DNA of 56,982 nucleotides, from contig NZ_QUNO01000036.1 of assembly GCF_003387475.1 (NCBI RefSeq), forward strand, positions 1 to 56,982. Reading direction: 5' to 3'. The notes under the pieces are model-generated. The model was not told where the DNA came from. It did no database searches and saw only the letters and a program-made list of their open reading frames with translations. The position numbers and the translations under genes are program-made. Origin of the DNA: Kutzneria buriramensis. Lineage in GTDB: Bacteria; Actinomycetota; Actinomycetes; Mycobacteriales; Pseudonocardiaceae. Below, piece after piece: positions 54,123-56,982 of the stretch. Every line of letters starts with the position of its first letter. Position 1 is the first letter of the stretch.

Positions 54123-55313
54123 ATGGCGGCCGAGAAGGTCAGCTTCGCCAAGCGGACGCGCGACCAACTGCTTGGCACGCTGGTGCTGTTGGCGGTGATC
54201 TCGGAGGACCCGCAACAGGTCCAGGCTGCGATGAACGCCATCGACGCCGCCGGCGAGCTGACCTACCGCGGCGCGGCGGGGACGATCAGAAACTACGTCG
54301 CCCTCTGGTACGACTCGTTCCCGGAAGGCTTCGAGGTCCGGGAGGGGGCGTTCGCCGCCGGCACCGGCATGATCCTGGAGCGGGTCGTGCCGGAGTCCAA
54401 GCAGAGCGCGGTGCTGTTGGTGTACGGAGCGGTGTTGCGACGGGTCGCCGAACTGGGCCCTGACCAGAGCATCGTCCCCGGCCACACCGACGATCCCGAG
54501 GCCGACCTGTACCTGACCGCGATCTACGGGGCTTGGTACGCCTCCCAGCCGGAGCTGGACCCGGCCGGCAAGGTGGCGACGCTGGAGCGGATCGCCGCGC
54601 ACCTGGACCACGGGCAGCTGCATGACGGCGCCGAGCTGGACGAGGGCCAGGCCGAGCTCGCGTACACCGTGCTCGCCGCCGCCTTCGGCGACGCGTTCGC
54701 CGGCTCCGTGTCGCGCGAGCCCAACCAGCGGAAGTACTGGGAGAACGACCTGGTCGGCGCCGCCTACACCCATCACGCGCATCCCGACGAGGGCAGCCAG
54801 GAGTACCTGATCCAGCTGCACGGCCTGGTGGTGCAGGGCCGCCGCCAGGACGCCGAGGACGCCGCCGCACGGGTGCTCGCGAGGGTCCCCCGGTCTGATT
54901 GGCCCGTCATCTCGGCCCCCTCGTGGGCCGGCCCCGATGCCGTGGCCCGAGCCTGGCTGGGCTGCGAGCTCATCGCCCGCCACCACCCCTACATCCGGGT
55001 CGAGGCGTTGCCGCGCAACGGTTTCCGGATCTCCTGGACCGGCGAGCCCACGGTGGAGCAGATGCGGGAACTGGTCGCCGAGGTGATCACCACCCGGGGT
55101 ATCCCGTTGGACCCGGCGGCCGCCGACTACCGGCGCACCAAGCTGGACCTGGACAAGTTGGCCGACGAGGCGACGAGGCTGACCGCCAAGGGCGGCAACA
55201 AGATCGCGGTGCGCACGGCGATCCTCGACCAGTTCCGCAAGGCGCGGGCCGAACGTGGCGTCGCCGGCGTGCTCGGCCTGATGACCACGATCCGCGAGCG
55301 AGGCCTGGGCTGA
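54123..55313 (+). CDS. Hypothetical protein, 396 aa
   Basis: ATG at 54123 after GGGGGCGACAGG. The protein is largely helical and soluble (FAKRTRDQLLGTLVLLAVIS, then SKQSAVLLVYGAVLRRVAEL). A YWENDLVGAAYTHHAHPDEG block near the middle and a beta-strand region near residue 310 (RVEALPRNGFRISWTGEP) are the most distinctive parts. Family unknown. Its stop overlaps the start of the 2H phosphoesterase gene (TGATG), so the two products are probably used together. Confidence 0.6.
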   Translation: MAAEKVSFAKRTRDQLLGTLVLLAVISEDPQQVQAAMNAIDAAGELTYRGAAGTIRNYVALWYDSFPEGFEVREGAFAAGTGMILERVVPESKQSAVLLVYGAVLRRVAELGPDQSIVPGHTDDPEADLYLTAIYGAWYASQPELDPAGKVATLERIAAHLDHGQLHDGAELDEGQAELAYTVLAAAFGDAFAGSVSREPNQRKYWENDLVGAAYTHHAHPDEGSQEYLIQLHGLVVQGRRQDAEDAAARVLARVPRSDWPVISAPSWAGPDAVARAWLGCELIARHHPYIRVEALPRNGFRISWTGEPTVEQMRELVAEVITTRGIPLDPAAADYRRTKLDLDKLADEATRLTAKGGNKIAVRTAILDQFRKARAERGVAGVLGLMTTIRERGLG

Positions 55314-55939
55314 TGAAGCCCTACACGTTCATGTACGGGGCCGTCCCCTGGCCGGCCGACATCACCACCTTGCAGCTCTACGCGCCGGTCTGCCTCGAGG
55401 AGAACCCGGAGCTGGCCGTGCTGATCGGCCAGTGGCGGCAGGCCCTCGCGGACGCGCCGATCCGGCTGGTCGAGGACCGCTGGCTGCACGTGACCCTGGA
55501 GATGATCTCCGACGCGCCGGCCGGCGACATCGACGCCGGCGAGCGGGCCGCGCTGGCCGAGGCCGTGCGGGAGGCGCTGTCCGGCACGCCGGTGTACGAG
55601 GGGCGGGCCGGCTCGGCGTTGGCCTACGAGTCCGGCGCATTGATCGACATCTCGCCGGCGGCGCCGCTGGTCGCGGTGCACCAGGCGCTGCGGCAGGCCG
55701 TGCACGCGGTGCGGGGCCCGGACTCCACCGGCTACCGCGTCCCGAAGCCACACCTCAGCCTCGGCTATGCGACCGCCGAGGCGGACTCGGACCCGTGGCA
55801 GCGGGCGCTACGCCGGGTCGATCCGAACGGTGCGCCGCTGAGACTGACCCAGGTCGACCTTGTCGAGGTCGGCGTCGACCAGACCGCCGGGCAGCTGTGG
55901 TGGGACCAGGTCGCGAGCGTCCCGCTGCACGTTGACTGA
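55313..55939 (+). CDS. 2H phosphoesterase (LigT/CPDase-like), 208 aa
   Basis: ATG at 55313 overlaps the upstream stop. Two catalytic motifs are present: LHVTLE (H59-x-T) and PHLSLGY (H near 146-x-S), the H-x-[ST]-x pair of the 2H phosphoesterase superfamily, which opens 2',3'-cyclic nucleotides or removes 2'-5' linked ends. Length fits a two-lobed single domain. Family members include RNA-repair enzymes and the phage anti-CBASS enzyme Acb1; which applies is not known. Confidence 0.8.
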   Translation: MKPYTFMYGAVPWPADITTLQLYAPVCLEENPELAVLIGQWRQALADAPIRLVEDRWLHVTLEMISDAPAGDIDAGERAALAEAVREALSGTPVYEGRAGSALAYESGALIDISPAAPLVAVHQALRQAVHAVRGPDSTGYRVPKPHLSLGYATAEADSDPWQRALRRVDPNGAPLRLTQVDLVEVGVDQTAGQLWWDQVASVPLHVD

Positions 55940-55957
55940 CCGGCCGGTCCTGGTCTG

Positions 55958-56635
55958 CTAGTCGAGCGCCTGGCCCTCGACGTCGGCGCGGGCCCGCTCG
56001 CAGTGGTCGAGCGGCACCGGCAGGGCCTGGGACCAGCCCGGGCCGGCCGCGGCGAACGCGTCCATGTCGGCCACGAGCACCTGGTCGACGAGCATCTCCA
56101 CCGGCACCGGCCTGGGTTGGCCGGGCGCGGCCGCGGCGGTCAGTGTTCGGCCCAGGGTGGTGTCGTCGATGTCGTTGCGCCCGTAGGCGATGGCCAGGTG
56201 CGGCAGCGTCCGGGCCGGCTCCGGCGCGGCGGCCGCGCCGAACACCGCGCGCACGGCTCGCCGGCAGCGGCGGCCGAGCTCGGCGAAGTCGTCGTCGGCG
56301 CCGAGCACGTACAGCTCGACGCCGTAGGTGACCACTGTCGCCGGCCCAACCAGCGCCGGGAACGCAGTCATGCCGGTCAACTCCTCGCTCACCGCCTGCT
56401 CCAGGTCGGCCAGCGCGGTCGGCGCTGTAGCGATGGGCTGGTCCACCCAGGCCACGGTGACGTGCAGCGCCGACGGCGGCACCAGCTGCAGGTGCTCGGC
56501 CCAGTCCTCCCGCCACGCCGGCAGCGCGCCGGCGTAAACGGCGGCGAGCGCGGCGACCGACGGGGTGACTGGAACCAGCACGTGCGGCCGGGCCCCGTCC
56601 GGCGACCACACCTTGTCCCGCAGGAAGTTCCGCAT
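55958..56635 (-). CDS. 2H phosphoesterase-like protein with altered second motif, 225 aa
   Basis: ATG at 56635. The first motif is intact (LHVTVAW, H58-x-T), but the second reads PHLAIAYG, with Ala in place of Ser/Thr after H145, so activity may be reduced or altered. The fold is otherwise like its convergent neighbour at 55313-55939, with 18 bases between the two stops. It may be a paralogue or a binding-only partner. It is upstream of the junction-spanning gene on the same strand. Confidence 0.7.
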   Translation of the reverse strand: MRNFLRDKVWSPDGARPHVLVPVTPSVAALAAVYAGALPAWREDWAEHLQLVPPSALHVTVAWVDQPIATAPTALADLEQAVSEELTGMTAFPALVGPATVVTYGVELYVLGADDDFAELGRRCRRAVRAVFGAAAAPEPARTLPHLAIAYGRNDIDDTTLGRTLTAAAAPGQPRPVPVEMLVDQVLVADMDAFAAAGPGWSQALPVPLDHCERARADVEGQALD

Positions 56636-56690
56636 TCGCGCAGGCTACGGCCCTCAGAACGCCGGCGTGGTGATCAGCACACCCGTGCGG

Positions 56691-56982
56691 TCACACCGGG
56701 CCGGCCGCGTAGTCCCACAGCCGGTCCGGGTCGTCGGTCGAGGGCAACCACACGCGGGTGATCTTCGACGGCACGATCCCAAACTCGCGGTCCAGGGCGG
56801 CGTCGGCGGCGGTCGGGGACAGTCGCTCGCGGGCCACACTGTCCCCGGCGAGCAGGTGCCAGACCCCGGTCAGGGCGGCGAGCGCACCACGTGCCTCCGG
56901 GCCCATGTGGTCGGCGTCGAGCAGGTATTCCCCGTCCCAGCCTCCTGGTGGCGCCGGTTGGGGCGGGGACGTCTCGGTGGCG
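56691..56982 (-). CDS. Hypothetical protein, 3' part of gene spanning the circle junction
   Basis: Continuation of the frame annotated at 1-709 (bases 56888-56982 duplicate 1-95). This end encodes the last 65 residues not covered there, including ALTGVWHLLAGDSVARERLS and ending at the stop at 56691. The start codons within this part are not the real start. Confidence 0.6.
   Translation of the reverse strand, partial: ATETSPPQPAPPGGWDGEYLLDADHMGPEARGALAALTGVWHLLAGDSVARERLSPTAADAALDREFGIVPSKITRVWLPSTDDPDRLWDYAAGPV
56888..56982. repeat. Terminal direct repeat (circular contig overlap), right copy
   Basis: Identical to 1-95; see left copy. Confidence 0.95.

Noticed and set aside
1-56982. tRNA, rRNA, transposase, tyrosine integrase and attachment site
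   Set aside because: None was visible on either strand, so integration like that of AICEs is not supported.

Overview
The window is one complete circular, very GC-rich replicon. Its first 95 bases (1-95) reappear unchanged at 56888-56982, so the unique length is about 56,887 bp and one minus-strand gene runs across the ends. High GC, GTG/TTG starts and the protein families present (WhiB, DUF5753-type XRE regulator, DUF6879-like protein, FtsK/TraB-like translocase, actinobacterial MOB relaxase) indicate a plasmid of a mycelial actinomycete. I see no integrase, tRNA, rRNA, transposase or phage structural gene. Pseudonocardiales-like is a guess.

Layout. 0-12.2 kb: small unknown genes, a coiled-coil protein with a zinc-finger head, a serine recombinase beside an inverted repeat, three regulators or regulator-like genes, and a possible small RNA. 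12.2-25.6 kb: a long leftward conjugation operon, from WhiB (first genes) through many small membrane proteins and an FtsK/TraB-like translocase to a Nudix protein reminiscent of the pSAM2 entry-exclusion factor Pif. 25.8-30.1 kb: a regulatory block (XRE/DUF5753, DUF6879-like, TPR regulator, GNAT). 30.5-34.8 kb: replication and partition (winged-helix Rep with a DnaA box inside its coding sequence; ParA and a partner; a GCGC-dense putative centromere). 34.8-40.4 kb: rightward small genes including an HNH protein, a GGDEF diguanylate cyclase, a DUF1643 protein and a Pycsar-type (PycTM) membrane effector. 40.5-45.7 kb: a ribbon-helix-helix repressor, then a RavA-like AAA+ ATPase, a VWA protein and a DUF6744-like protein. 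45.9-46.9 kb: an AbiTii-type membrane protein. 48.1-52.6 kb: a mobilization cassette (MobC-like, relaxase, zinc-finger and HTH proteins) bounded by 12-bp direct repeats. 52.6 kb to the end: unknown genes and two convergent 2H phosphoesterases.

The most striking feature is repeated regulatory DNA and RNA. (i) A 52-nt stem-loop with covarying pairs and an invariant apical sequence lies just upstream of three genes. (ii) A 32-bp promoter plus a conserved hairpin leader occurs twice, at the heads of the conjugation operon and of the 34.9-kb operon. (iii) The 12-mer GATCCACAGCGA occurs five times in leaders. (iv) The palindrome AAGTGGGTACCCACTT occurs three times around the RHH/RavA/VWA/DUF6744-like block. 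(v) The palindrome AAAACGGCCGTTTT lies upstream of four scattered genes. Together these suggest a plasmid-wide network joining transfer, second-messenger or defence genes and the AAA+/VWA system. All functions are read from sequence by eye; no database search was run.
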